Of a stretch of DNA of 62,000 bases, positions 1-11,829 are shown piece after piece. Source of the DNA: Priapulus caudatus (lineage: Eukaryota > Priapulida > Priapulimorpha > Priapulimorphida > Priapulidae); assembly GCF_000485595.1 (NCBI RefSeq), contig NW_014577072.1, positions 157,233-219,232 of the forward strand, given 5' to 3'. Each line of letters begins with the position of its first letter. The stretch's first letter is position 1. The notes beneath the pieces were generated by a model that worked only from the letters and a program-made list of their open reading frames with translations, was not told the origin of the DNA and searched no databases. Position numbers and translations under genes: made by a program.

Positions 1-124
1 TATATATATATTAGTCAGAAATAGCTAAACGAGCCAGGTCAAACAGAGGTCATGGGGACATAGACCTTATCTGCCAGAATAAGCCACGCCACTGAACCAT
101 GCCGCACCACATTAACGCTGAAGT

Positions 125-350
125 GGTCGTTGTCGTATCAGGTACTACAGATATGTACCAGAGGTACATATATGTATACACAAAGTGTACCAGACTTGTA
201 CTACAGACGTGTACCCTAACCCTAACCCTAACCCTAACCCTAGCCTTAACCCTAACCCTAAACATACCTTATATAAAAATATAAACATAATACTAAACAA
301 CCTAAAACTACCTAGTGTACATATCTGTAGTACCTGATACGACAACGACC
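125..350. repeat. 34-bp perfect inverted repeat around the telomeric tract
   Basis: 125-158 is the exact reverse complement of 317-350 (arms begin GGTCGTTGTCGTATCAGG). The 158-bp spacer holds the telomeric repeat and smaller dyads such as ATATGTACC-aga-GGTACATAT. The layout fits a foldback element or a healed break; which one cannot be decided here. Confidence 0.85.
213..268 (+). repeat. Interstitial telomeric repeat (CCCTAA)n
   Basis: About nine CCCTAA units, one degenerate (CCCTAGCCTTAA), equal to TTAGGG on the other strand. It lies inside single-copy-looking sequence flanked by a long inverted repeat, so it is an internal tract and not a chromosome end as presented. Confidence 0.9.
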
Positions 351-358
351 CCATCTGC

Positions 359-1040
359 CACATTAACCCACCATAATACTCACCTAACCCCCTCCACCCC
401 ACGCTACATCACATCACGCGCCACGCACCACCCTAACACATAAGACCCCAGCCTGCCCCACTTCACAGCACACCACACACGTGGACATGCAGGCACACGT
501 ACACGCACACGTATTCACAGAGAGCAGTGGTAGATGAATTTTACATGTACATAAATTTAATGAATCGCCATCTGTTGTTTACCCACAAAAATTACTGACT
601 TTTCGTGTAAAAAAACACAACCCCGTGATTAAGGAATAACGAAAGTGAGTTCAGGTTAGTGTTTCATATCATGCTATTTTTTAAAATTTCTGCTAATGTG
701 GAGAATATCGAATAACTTCGAAACCTAACATCATTCATTACAATTGCGCTGAACTCTACGATATGCGATAAAGCAAATTTGTACTTATCTGTCGTTGATT
801 AGCTCAGCAACGCCGCTCAGGGAACTGTTCAGCAACGGACAGTCTCTGCATCCCTCCACATCCTTGAAAAATTGAAAAATTTATAGTGGAATATTTAATT
901 AATTAATCATAAACAATTATGGGTATTCTTAAGCAATAAGCAACTATTATGATTTTTATGATTTTATATCCTTTAGTGAATCTGTTATTCATTGTAATAT
1001 GAGAGCCTACTTCTGCCAATGGCCCTAAGATAACGCGAGA
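359..1040. other. Non-coding, no recognisable feature
   Basis: The first 170 bp are CA/CC-rich and simple in composition. The rest is AT-rich unique sequence. No exon-like segment or RNA gene is seen. Confidence 0.6.
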
Positions 1041-1044
1041 GTGC

Positions 1045-1145
1045 GAGACTGAGAATACGTGCGAGAGAAAGAGAAGATAACAAGAAAGGGAGAAGAGAGA
1101 AAGAGAGCGAGCTGAAGACAGCGTGTGCGCGCGCTGGAAGCACGC

Positions 1146-1232
<87 letters not shown>

Positions 1233-1640
1233 GAGAGAGAGGAGAGAGAGGGTCAACAGAGAACTAGATGCGAGAAAATTGGAGAGAAAATTTAAGAGCG
1301 AGATCGCGAGAGAGAAAAATGAGAGAGCAGGAAGAGAGCGATGAAGAAAAACGTGGTGGCCGCGGGTGTGTGAATGTTTGGGGGGAGGGAGAGGGAAATC
1401 GAGAAAGAGAAAATGGGATAAGAGCGCGGCGAGAGAAGAGAAGAGACATATAAAAGGAGAGAGAAGAGAGAGAGGATTGAGATAAAGAGAAGAGAGCGCG
1501 GGCGCCGAAAGAGACGAAAGAGCAAGGAGACAAAAAGAGAGACGAGATGGAGAGAGAGAGTGGCGAAAGAAAAGGGGAGAAGAGAGAGAGAAGGAGAGTG
1601 CGAAAGAAAAGAGATGAGATTACAAGAACGGGCGTGAGAG
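1045..1640 (+). repeat. Purine (GA)-rich low-complexity tract
   Basis: About 600 bp with almost all purines on the plus strand, including nearly pure (GA)n at 1149-1230. Such mirror-like homopurine DNA is known to be able to form triplexes. Open frames through it are compositional. Confidence 0.9.
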
Positions 1641-2340
1641 TTTATATGTATTTTTGTATTATATATTATATGATTATTATATACTAGCTGGACCATGTGT
1701 GAGAAAGCGAGAGAGGTATCTGTGGGCTAGGTGGAATGTCAAACACTTTCGAAAGATACAACCAAGGTTCATCAAGTAATGAATAATGACGCGCCCGCCA
1801 TGCATCAGATCGTAAGCCCCGCGGCTCATCGTCGGTAATTGGAGCTAGCTAGCTGTCCTCTTGATTTACTACAGGAATGTCGGATACACTGTGTTTACAC
1901 CAAAAAAAACCAGTTCATTCCCTTAATTCATCGTTGATGACACCGAACACTTGTAAAACTCAAGCGCACTTCGTTTCTGGAAAAAAACGGCATCAAGAGT
2001 TTGCGCCCTCGACCCGACGCGAATCTACCCGACGTTCACCCGGCCCCCGGCCGTTCGACTCACGGCCAGCGAAGAGTGAGAGAGCGATTGATGGCTGCGC
2101 GACCTCCCTATACGCCGTGCCACGTGGATATGCACGTGACCCATCCACCCCTGAAACGGAGGAGAGAAGCGCATAGATTTCAGTTCCGGTTCCCGCGTTG
2201 CAAGAGAGAGTTTATTATACTACACTCAGTACTAAGTAGATCACATGCCTTTTCGTTTTACGCCGCGTTTGTTTACCCACGTCGGTGAGTGCACAGATGC
2301 TCTACTGACCTGCGCTCGCAGACTCGTGTCTAACCCCCGA
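1641..2340. other. Unique non-coding spacer
   Basis: High-complexity sequence between the GA and GT arrays. 1990-2180 is GC-richer, but I see no exon with splice sites or a known protein match. Confidence 0.5.
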
Positions 2341-2389
2341 CTGCCGGTATGTCTGGTAGGCCGGTGAAGATAAATGCGGCGAGCGTGCG

Positions 2390-2496
2390 CCGTGTGTGCG
2401 TGTGTAGCGCGTGGCGTGTGCGTGCGTGCCGTGCGTGTTGTGTGTGCTGTGGTGTGTGCGTGTGTGTAGGCGCGCCCGCCACCAGCGGGTCGTGTG

Positions 2497-2532
<36 letters not shown>

Positions 2533-2637
2533 CTGCGTGCTCGTGCGTGCGTGCGTGCGTGTGTGTGGTCTGGGGTGTGATGGTCTGTGTGTGTGTGGTC
2601 CTGTGTGTGTGTCTCTGTGTGATGTGTCTCTGTGTGT

Positions 2638-2719
<82 letters not shown>

Positions 2720-2982
2720 TGTGTTATGTGTGTAGTGTTGTGTGTGTGTGTGTGTGTCGTGTGTGCTGGCCGTGTGTGCGTGTGTGTGGCGTGCGTCGCG
2801 TTGCGTGCGTGCGTGTGTCTTTGTGTGCGGTGTGTGTGGTGTGGCAGCGCCAGCGCGCGCGCGTGTGTGTGTGTGTGGGTGTGTGTTGGGTGTGTGGTGT
2901 GTGTGTGTGTGGTGGTTGTGTGTGTGCGTGTGTGTAGTGTGTGAGTTAATACGAAGTGATGAGTGTTCATAGGTGTGTGAGT

Positions 2983-3038
<56 letters not shown>

Positions 3039-3229
3039 GTGTGGTGTCTGTGCGTGTGTCTGCGTGTGTGTTGTCGGTGTGTGTGGTGTGTGTTCGATGT
3101 GTGTGTGTGTTTGTTGTGTGTGTGTCCGGTGTTGTGTGTGTGTGTGTGGTGTCGTGTTGTGTATGTGTGGTCGTGTAGTGTGGTTATGTGTGTGTGTGTG
3201 TGTGTGCTGGTGTGTGTGTACGTGTGCCT

Positions 3230-3262
<33 letters not shown>
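2390..3262 (+). repeat. (GT)n compound microsatellite, ~0.87 kb
   Basis: Nearly continuous GT/GTGC/GTCT dinucleotide sequence with interruptions. Pure (GT)n runs occur near 2500-2530, 2640-2718, 2990-3030 and 3237-3260. It creates long Cys/Val or His/Thr open frames that are not genes. Confidence 0.95.
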
Positions 3263-4600
3263 ATGTATATCCACAGACGCGATGAGACCGGTAAATCTCA
3301 ACAATTTATCGACACCGTCGCACGAGTGCTTTCGAAACGAGTAGCATTCGTTTCCAGAGATGTGACTGTATGACTCAGAGACTATCTAACTAGAGATCTA
3401 TACAATTTAAAATTCATAGTCATGTTTGTGAAAAGAAGGGGAATTTTCTGTCGTCATGCCTCGTAATTTACTATGTCGTATCATAAAATAATCACGTTTT
3501 CAGAATAAAATTTTCTTTTGTAATACTACTGTGCTCCACGAACAATCTCTACGTGGAGGTATTACCACGGTGAAAGTTCTTTATTGTAATCGTTTACGAA
3601 TATTATTAGTTTTAATTCCTGAATATCCGGAGTCTGTAAGTTCCGTATAATCCTAGATGTGTGTAAAGTATTATTCACACAGGAGGAATAACAATATAGG
3701 TGCTCGACTGTAAGCAGTTCAGTGTACAGTTTCATCTATTGAAAAACAGTTAACTATCAATAAATATTACAATTTCATACATACGTATAATTCTCACATT
3801 CCCTACATTGTATAAATGAATTTGTGGCACACGGCGAATATTGCGTGCATGGTAGGTTAATCAGAAACGGGGCGGAATTATCTCACGCTTACTAATTACT
3901 AATTAGCACGTGTTGGAGGTGTGCGAGACAGCTTGCCCCTCAACCAATCAACGCTATCTGAAATTACAAAAGAAATGTAACGAGTAGGGTACTCGCTCTC
4001 CTCTGCGTTTCTCGCTAGGGGAGATCTTCGTTGTTATTTGCTTACGCTCTTTTTTAAGATTTAAACGTTAAACTTTCCGACTACTTTCACAGTGCAAAGA
4101 AAGATTTCGTGGATTAACGCTTCTCGTTTCGTGCGTGATTGAACCTAAGCGCTCAATTTTATGTAATAATTTTGGTAGCACTGTTCCATTGTTTCAGTCA
4201 TTTAAGTAAATATAGAAACATTACGTGCCTTAGCTGGTGTTATTTCTCACGCCGGGCGATTACTTTATTTGGTAGCCTGTTCTGATTTCAGTTTATAACT
4301 CTACAAATAAATTATTGTTCTCTGCTATTTTTGATTTTTTTTTCAAATCTCAAAGCTTTAAATTTCTTTAAATTTCCTCAGCAGCGTCTAATTTTCCGTA
4401 GAAGTAAAAGCGCTGGCGCCGAATTTGGTTTCCATATTACCCGTGCAGCATTCTTAGGTTCATGTGACTGTAGCTCCTCAATTATTGCCCTCCTCTACTC
4501 CCATGTCTTTGTCCAACTTCTCGCCTTTCTTCCGTGATTCTGTCGCTTCATCCCCACCCCATCTTTCTCTCTTGCCCCACATACACCTCAATTTACCACA
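3263..4600. other. AT-rich non-coding sequence
   Basis: No gene, RNA or repeat family recognised. Short T and A runs only. Confidence 0.6.
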
Positions 4601-4601
4601 T

Positions 4602-4628
4602 TTCTCTCTCTCTCTCTCTCTCTCTCTC
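4602..4628 (+). repeat. (CT)n microsatellite
   Basis: About 13 CT units. Confidence 0.9.
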
Positions 4629-7221
4629 ATCGTCTTTCCCTCCTTCGCTCGTGCTCCTGCTCTGCGGCGTTATAAACCAAGGTTTACTGCTAGCTATCGG
4701 ATGGTTTTACCTTCGAGAATTGCGAAGTAAATGCGAATTAATAGGAACAGTGTGATATATGTACTACAAGAAGCGAAATCTTAAAGATAAATCTGCAACA
4801 TGCACGCAGATAGTTGTCGTTAATCTAATCAGCCATGTGTGTAGGCAAGAATATCACAAACAAAATATGTAGTCCAATCCAAAGTCATCGCAGATATTTG
4901 TTTAATTAGATATATTAAAACGAATGACAATTAGGCATGGAAACCATACTACGATTGGCCACAGTCAAAATACGAATGAACGGTATACGAATCTTGCAGC
5001 TTGCGCGCATGCTGCCCTCGGGACGTGAAGCTCCAAATGCTGATGGCTTCCCCTCGTATTTGTCATATGATGCCAGCAGAACAGGCTGGATATTGCTATT
5101 GATATGATAGCTGCCGTGTAAGCCGGCTCGATAGCCAGACCCACCGCAAGGGTGAATGTAACGCGACGAAATATCATAACTAGTGGCTGACACTGTAATC
5201 AAACGCACACGAACGCCACAGTCCATGCACGCGCGCACGCACATCTCGCCCTCACCAACGCACAGACACACACACACACACACACACACCACACCATCCA
5301 CCACACACTACACACACATTTACTTTATGGCATCGAAGGATATATTTCCTTTGAATTGTCAATTATCCCATTTTATTTTTTGTGGTCACATTGGTTATTT
5401 TAACCAAACAATTTTTTTTTCAATTTTTTATCTTCAAAGTTTGTGGGCATCTAATGATCTAAACATTTCGAAACCAGTATATTTAAAGGTAGATATTAGA
5501 TATGAAATACGTAATACATTATCGTTGTGATATATATATATAGTGAACATTCTAAGAAATAGCGAGATACTGCTAAAATGTCATGCGCTATGTCCGCAAC
5601 GAACAAACAAATGAAATGTTTTGAATATTTTTTATTTTTTTTTTTAAACTAATCCGTTAGACATCGGTATTCGTTTTTGTCCACAATATGATAACATAAT
5701 ATATGCGAGAATAGCGCCAAGAAAAACAGCTGAAGTATCCAAGGAGCGTTTCGCAGCCGTATTATAGTCTATTTAGGTGCGGTCTGCGTGAGTGTACCGT
5801 GACTAGAACTACAATGGGATTACATAACTTCGCTCTTTTTGTTCTTATGTTGTTATCCTATTTATTCTTGTTTCTTATGGTGTTTTTTCACATCAATAAT
5901 TTTATTTGTTTGTCATTCTTTTTTTCGTTGTTTTGTTTTATATCTTTTTGTTAATCTTTGATGTTGTATTTTATTGTTTTGCATTTTTGGTATTTTCGGA
6001 TTTTTTTCCTTTGTTTTCTTTTGAGTGCCTCTTTTATATACCTACGCTATTGATAAGAATCTCATAGGGAGCATTGACGAACGAGTAAAGGTGCGTCCAT
6101 GCAATAACATTTCTATAAATATTTCCCGTATTTGACTATAAAACGATTAGTGAAATGGGGGCAAATACTCGAGGTTTAATCACAACACATATTTTAATTA
6201 AAGCTAGGTTTAAACTATCCTATATTAAATATTCGCGACTCAATATAATTTCTATGAATAATATCTAAAAATGTGCTGCAACCCTCAACGATTGTTTGTT
6301 GTTTGCCCATAACGCCAGTGGCGCCACTATGTGCTTATATTATGCACTACTAAATTGTGCTACCCAACTTTCCAGCCGCAAACTAGACGCCGAGGGCGCT
6401 TCTTACATAATAATTTAAGCGAAGTAGGATTGCAATATCTATCATGCATGCCTATTTCCCATCAGGAATAACGAGCGCACCATCGCAGCTTATGGGGTCA
6501 GCCCGCAACAACACAATGCACGACTATTCATCGTGTTGTATTCCCTACAGTTCAACTATTACACCCGTCGCACACCAACACAGCTAACCACAGGTCGTCA
6601 TGTCGATTTCCTGAACATTCTCTCGGATTGGCTCTTGACCGAGCCGAATGATCACTGTCGATCACGGATTCACCAACGACGTTAACAAAACACACACACA
6701 CACACACAGTTATCACGTGTACGCAATTGATGTTGGCCACGAATACGCAACCTTCTCATCAGCGTGTGCCAGACTACCAGCGTTGTGTGCCTATATGCAT
6801 CGTTTTATTACTCATACTGCGCTACATTAATTAGCTACGGGTGCAGGGTGATCGTACGTTAGAACTATATGGAAATTTTAGAATATACGTCTATAGACGA
6901 GGGAACCGTCTAGTCCCCACACAGCGTTCGATACTGAATTGACGCTGACTAGACTTAGGGATCCGTGAACAGACTCCCACGCTGTGCCCACTGGGTTGGA
7001 AACAGTTATACCTGTAGGAGAAATAGTATGCAATTATTGTTCAATTGTGGAGACAACATTTAGTTTTGTGATCCTCGAAAATCCGCGACGCTTTATATTG
7101 CCCTCATTATCAAGCAATAATATTATTGTTATATATAAAACCAGGAATAAATAACATTAGGTGAATATGACCGTGACATGCTAAAAGATAACAAGGAGAG
7201 ACAACCGTAGTCTACCTATAA
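4629..7221. other. AT-rich intergenic sequence with CA microsatellites
   Basis: Contains (CA)n at 5264-5290 and 6689-6708 and a T-rich stretch near 5820-6010. No exon-like block is seen. This is the 3' flank of the lectin gene. Confidence 0.6.
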
Positions 7222-7227
7222 TTTATT
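7222..7227 (-). promoter_or_regulatory. Candidate polyadenylation signal of the lectin gene
   Basis: AATAAA reads on the minus strand about 255 nt beyond the TAG stop at 7483-7481. Position and strand fit the 3' end of the lectin transcript. No cleavage site can be seen directly. Confidence 0.5.
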
Positions 7228-7480
7228 GTAGGCTGATGAATAAGCTTGAACCCGGAAGTCACCCTTTCCGCGAATAATCACAATCCAGAGAGATATATCT
7301 ATATCTAGAGAAACTAATATATACACGGTTTGCATGTTGATTTTGCACGGATGCTCGTTTGCACAAACCGTTGCCCTGCTCAATAATAACCAAATGGCAG
7401 TGACACCTCCCGGCTACGATATTTTTACTAACACTCCAAGTGATTTTACTGTCTTTAGATTTTACCATATTTCAATACAA

Positions 7481-10400
7481 CTATAGTCCTAAGCAACATA
7501 TTACGTTAAAATGGGTGGAAATACCGGTGCGTTTGAAGATACTGTTGTTTTCATCCACGCCCCACACAACACGATCGCCGGAGGAAACCTGCTTCAGAGA
7601 GCCGTCCACCTGTTCCCAGCCAGTCCCTGCGCCGAAGTTGCCATCATTGTAATCAAATAGAAATGATATGAGGCAGCTAATTAACTAATAATTCCCCCCC
7701 AATAGAACATAAAATGAACTGTTGCGCAAACTGATGCGTCCGTAAGAGTTTTAGGATATAGAGCACGTATACCTTCACCTCCGACTCCGCTTCCTGTGCC
7801 GATCCTAAAGAATATTTCGTTTGTGGTGCTGACTACCCAGACCCCTGCCTGGCCAACGGACACCCACTTCGTCCAACCCTTCATGAAGATCCATGACGAT
7901 CCGCGGGAGTAGTACGCCGATGGACCAATATGGTTGTACGTTTCGTTTGAGTTTCTGATGCACCACTTATCGTTATTAACTTGGTTAGCGCTAACGAGAC
8001 TGGCTTCACCAGTCACTTGCACCCACTTCAATCCTGTTGGGTTATCGTCATTTATGCCTACAAGATTATGACATAAACATTTTCAGTTATGACGATTAAA
8101 GAAATTATCGTTGCATACGCAGCAGAAATGTTTCTCTGGAGGAGACACTTTCCGCGTTCAAAATAAGAAATACAATGAAAATTACATGCATACGTAAAGC
8201 ATAATTAGAAACTATCCTAATCTCAAAATAAAATTGCCAAAACACGTACCACGCCGATACCACAGAGTATCATTGTCATAGGCGATGGCCCACACGATAT
8301 TGTTCGCAGAGCTTACTTGTCTACAAGAACCATCAACTTTTTTCCACCTTCTTCCTTTAACGCTTCGATTGTTCTGTATATAACACAAAAATTATACCAT
8401 GAAAATTGCGAATGAATTTGTTTTCCAAGAGGGCACTCGGCAGCAGTTGCTATTACTTATATACATTGCATATCGTCAGTGTGAAATAATACTGTTTTAT
8501 GTTTCTTTATAAATAGACCAGAGTTTGTTGGTTGACGAATAGAGATATATGTAAATCATTCGTACCTGAAATTATTAAAATCTGAAAAGTAAGTACATCT
8601 GTGTTCTCCACTTCTGTCTGTAATTATGCATTCACCCAATATAACAATTATAACGATTAATTAATTTATAATAACGATCAGCACCTGTTATTACCCGCCG
8701 GCAGCTGATGGTACTACTACACATATGTACTATAATTACCTTCATAATCATCTACTTGTGATGATCACCAACCAATCTTTCCAGTATATTACGCTTAGAT
8801 TATTCGGTTTATATTTTTTAGGTTATTATACGTCTTTCAATTTGAGATTTTTTGACTTTCAGAGTTAGATTATTATTCTTATTCTTCTTCTTCTTATTAT
8901 TACTACTACTACTATTAGATGGGTACTACTTTCTATACACAGTAGATCCCGTCTGTACGATTACTGATGCTGCGAAAACGATTGCGATAGAATAATATAT
9001 ATATATATACCCTAACCATATTAAATGCATATTCATCACAAAATATAACTCCTCTGGTGAGATATTGCGCATGCGCTAACACACTAACGTAGCCAGATTG
9101 TGTACTGGCTGGTATATGCAGCGGGGACCGTACATGCAAGGTCTTCCTCTCATTTCTTAAGTGAAGTCTCCTGATGGAATGTTATCATATTAATCTATGC
9201 TTGTAACTCCTCTTCATTTTAAATGCATAATATTTGCAAAATGTCATTCTTCTCGCGAGATATTGCGCATGCGCGACCACCGTTTCAGGCGTGCAATACG
9301 GACTGAAGACAACTTCATAATATAGCTTGCTGAGGAAGAAAGGGAATGGGAGACTGAGGAAAGGCGGCAGGAAAGATAGCTGGCGGCGGTAGAAGAAGAA
9401 GGAGGCTGAGCGAGGGAGAGCGGAGGCAAGGGAAAGGACGCGAGGGCATAAAGTAGGTGTTTTGTTCCCTACAGGCTAGGGCGCTCTCCGAATTATAAAC
9501 ACAGGTCTACTGATAAAAATTTATTTGAGAAATCTATGCTTAGATACCCCCTATAACCATATTAAATGCATATTCATCGCAAAATATAACTGCTCTGGTG
9601 AGATATTGCGCATGCGCTAACACACTAACGTAGCCAGATTGTGTACTGGCTGGTCTACGCAGCGGGGACTTTACATGCAAGGTCTTCCTCCTATTTCTTA
9701 AGTAATGTCTACTGATGAAATATTATCATATAAATCTCTGCTAAGATGACTCCTCTTCATTTTAAATGCATAATCTTTGCAAAATATTATTCTTCTCGCG
9801 AGATATTGAGCATGCGCGACCACCGTTTCAGCTGTGGAATACCGACTGAAGACAACTTCATAATATAGCTTGCTGAGGAAGAAAGGGCATGGGAGACTGA
9901 GGAAAGGCGGCAGGGAAGATAGCTGGCGGCGGTAGAAGAAGAAGACGGGCTGAGTGAGGGACAGGGGAGGCAAGGGGAAGGACGCGAGGGCATAAAGTAG
10001 GTGTTTTGTTCCCTGCAGGCTAGGGCGCTCTCCGAATTATAAACACAGGTCTACGGATAACAATTTATTAGAGAAATCTATGCTTAGATACCCCTAACCA
10101 TATTAAATGCATATTCATCGCAAAATATAACTGCTCTGGTGAGATATTGCGCATGCGCTAACACACTAACGTAGCCAGATTGTGTACTGCCTGGTATACG
10201 CAGCGGGCACCTTACATGTGTGACGGCGCGGGTGAATCGAGAGTCGGGGAAATAGCGATTCGGGAAGTAGAATTCGGGGATAGCGTTCGGGAGGTATAGT
10301 ACCGAACACCGAACACCGAAATCACCGAACACCGAAATAACACGCTGGTAAACAGGAACAGCCAATCACGGGGCTCGGCCAGTGAGCGATCGATCGTGAT

Positions 10401-11776
10401 CAACGGTGTTAGGTAACGCGCGTGCGCGGACAGAGCGTAACTGTTAGGCGCGCGCGGTGATAGGCCACGAGAGCTGACTCATGGCAGGCACCCGCCGAGG
10501 GTATAAAAGGACACCGCGCGCCTGACGATAAGCAGTTGACGATAGCAGTTGAGTTAAAAGTTAATAGTTAAGTTAAGGAGTCGAGCTGACGATAAGCAGT
10601 TGAGAGGAGAGTTGAGAAGAGAGTTAAGAGTTGACAGTTGAGGAGTAGAGGGTTTGTGTAGGGAGTTATTCAGGAACCTACTGATGTGTATTTCAGAGTT
10701 TAGCGAGTTACTCGTAACGTTGAGCGAGTAAACTATTGTCGGGAGATATATCCTGGAAAATATAACACCAGCGCCGAAACGAGTGAGTACGACTCAGAAA
10801 GCTCTTGAAAGACTGGGCTCCGTTTCGATTACCGAGTGCGTCAGTATGTATGCTAAGCCCCAATTCTTCGTGTGTTGAATAAACATTATTCAGCTCTTAA
10901 GTACATCTTTTGCTCTGCGCCTCATTCCTCCGCACGGTCTAACAGCGTCCAATCTTACCGCCGAGCGAAGGGTACGCCTGTAACCGTAGCCTCCCTCACA
11001 GCCCATCTCATCAGTCTTACACAACGCACGCGCGGAGAAAATCTTCCGCGGAAAGGGTACTACAACGCAGCGAATTACCACCGACGCAGCAAGCACTACC
11101 GCAGCGGATCGTTTTAGAGCGGCGATTCTACTGCGAGCTGCGAGCACCTTTCGGGGAGCAAACATCTGACACCGAAAAGTTCGGGGACGAAACATCGACG
11201 CCGAAAAAGTTGGGCGAGCGAAAACCTGCGGGCGCAGGCTCGCAGAGCAAGGCCGAAGCCGTTACAGAATTGTGCCGGTGAACGCAGGATGACCACGTAG
11301 CCATAGTGAGTTCGTCGACACAAGACGGGGGAATCATGAAGAAGAGTGAGCAACGAAGACACAATAGAGCGCTGGACAAACGACGAAGCGACGAACGCAG
11401 CAGAAACGAGCGCCCGATCACAGTGGTGGTTCCAGGAAAGACTCGAGAAGGTCGGGATTCGCCAACGCCGGCTACCGGCGCGCGGACTAGTGAGGCGACG
11501 GATGCCACCTACGATTCTCACCTGCCGACACTATCACCAGGGAAGATTTCAGACCGAAGTCAGCTGGCGGTGAGGCGCCGCGAAGAGTGCGCGGCCGACC
11601 CACGGTGACGTTTCGCACCCGGAGACGCCGAAAGGCAGGGGCGCGACTGAGCGCAGCGGAAAGAGGACCTGGACGGGTAGGGCACGAGGCTCGCTAACCA
11701 CCCTCCACTGCTATCTCGGGCGAGGCCGAACAGGCAGGCGCACAAACGAGGAAGGCCGGCAGGCGGGGAATGCGCA

Positions 11777-11829
<53 letters not shown>

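Larger units (their letters stand above)
10219..11020 (+). repeat. Putative 5' LTR (3' boundary uncertain)
   Basis: Starts TGTGACGG. It contains short tandem CACCGAA units near 10310-10335, a TATA box at 10502-10509, GACGATAAGCAGTTGA repeats just downstream of it, and AATAAA at 10878-10883. No second LTR is available for comparison. A TCACA at 10996-11000 and ACA at 11019-11021 are possible ends. Confidence 0.6.

Noticed and set aside
2302-3304. Long open frames of His/Thr or Cys/Val repeats on both strands
   Set aside because: They are products of the GT/CA microsatellite; all frames are open because the dinucleotide repeat has no stop codon.
7681-7772. Read-through ending of the lectin exon 4 frame
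   Set aside because: The frame continues to a stop, but the residues no longer resemble tectonin repeats, while the GTATAC donor and the exon at 7626-7481 restore a full blade in phase.
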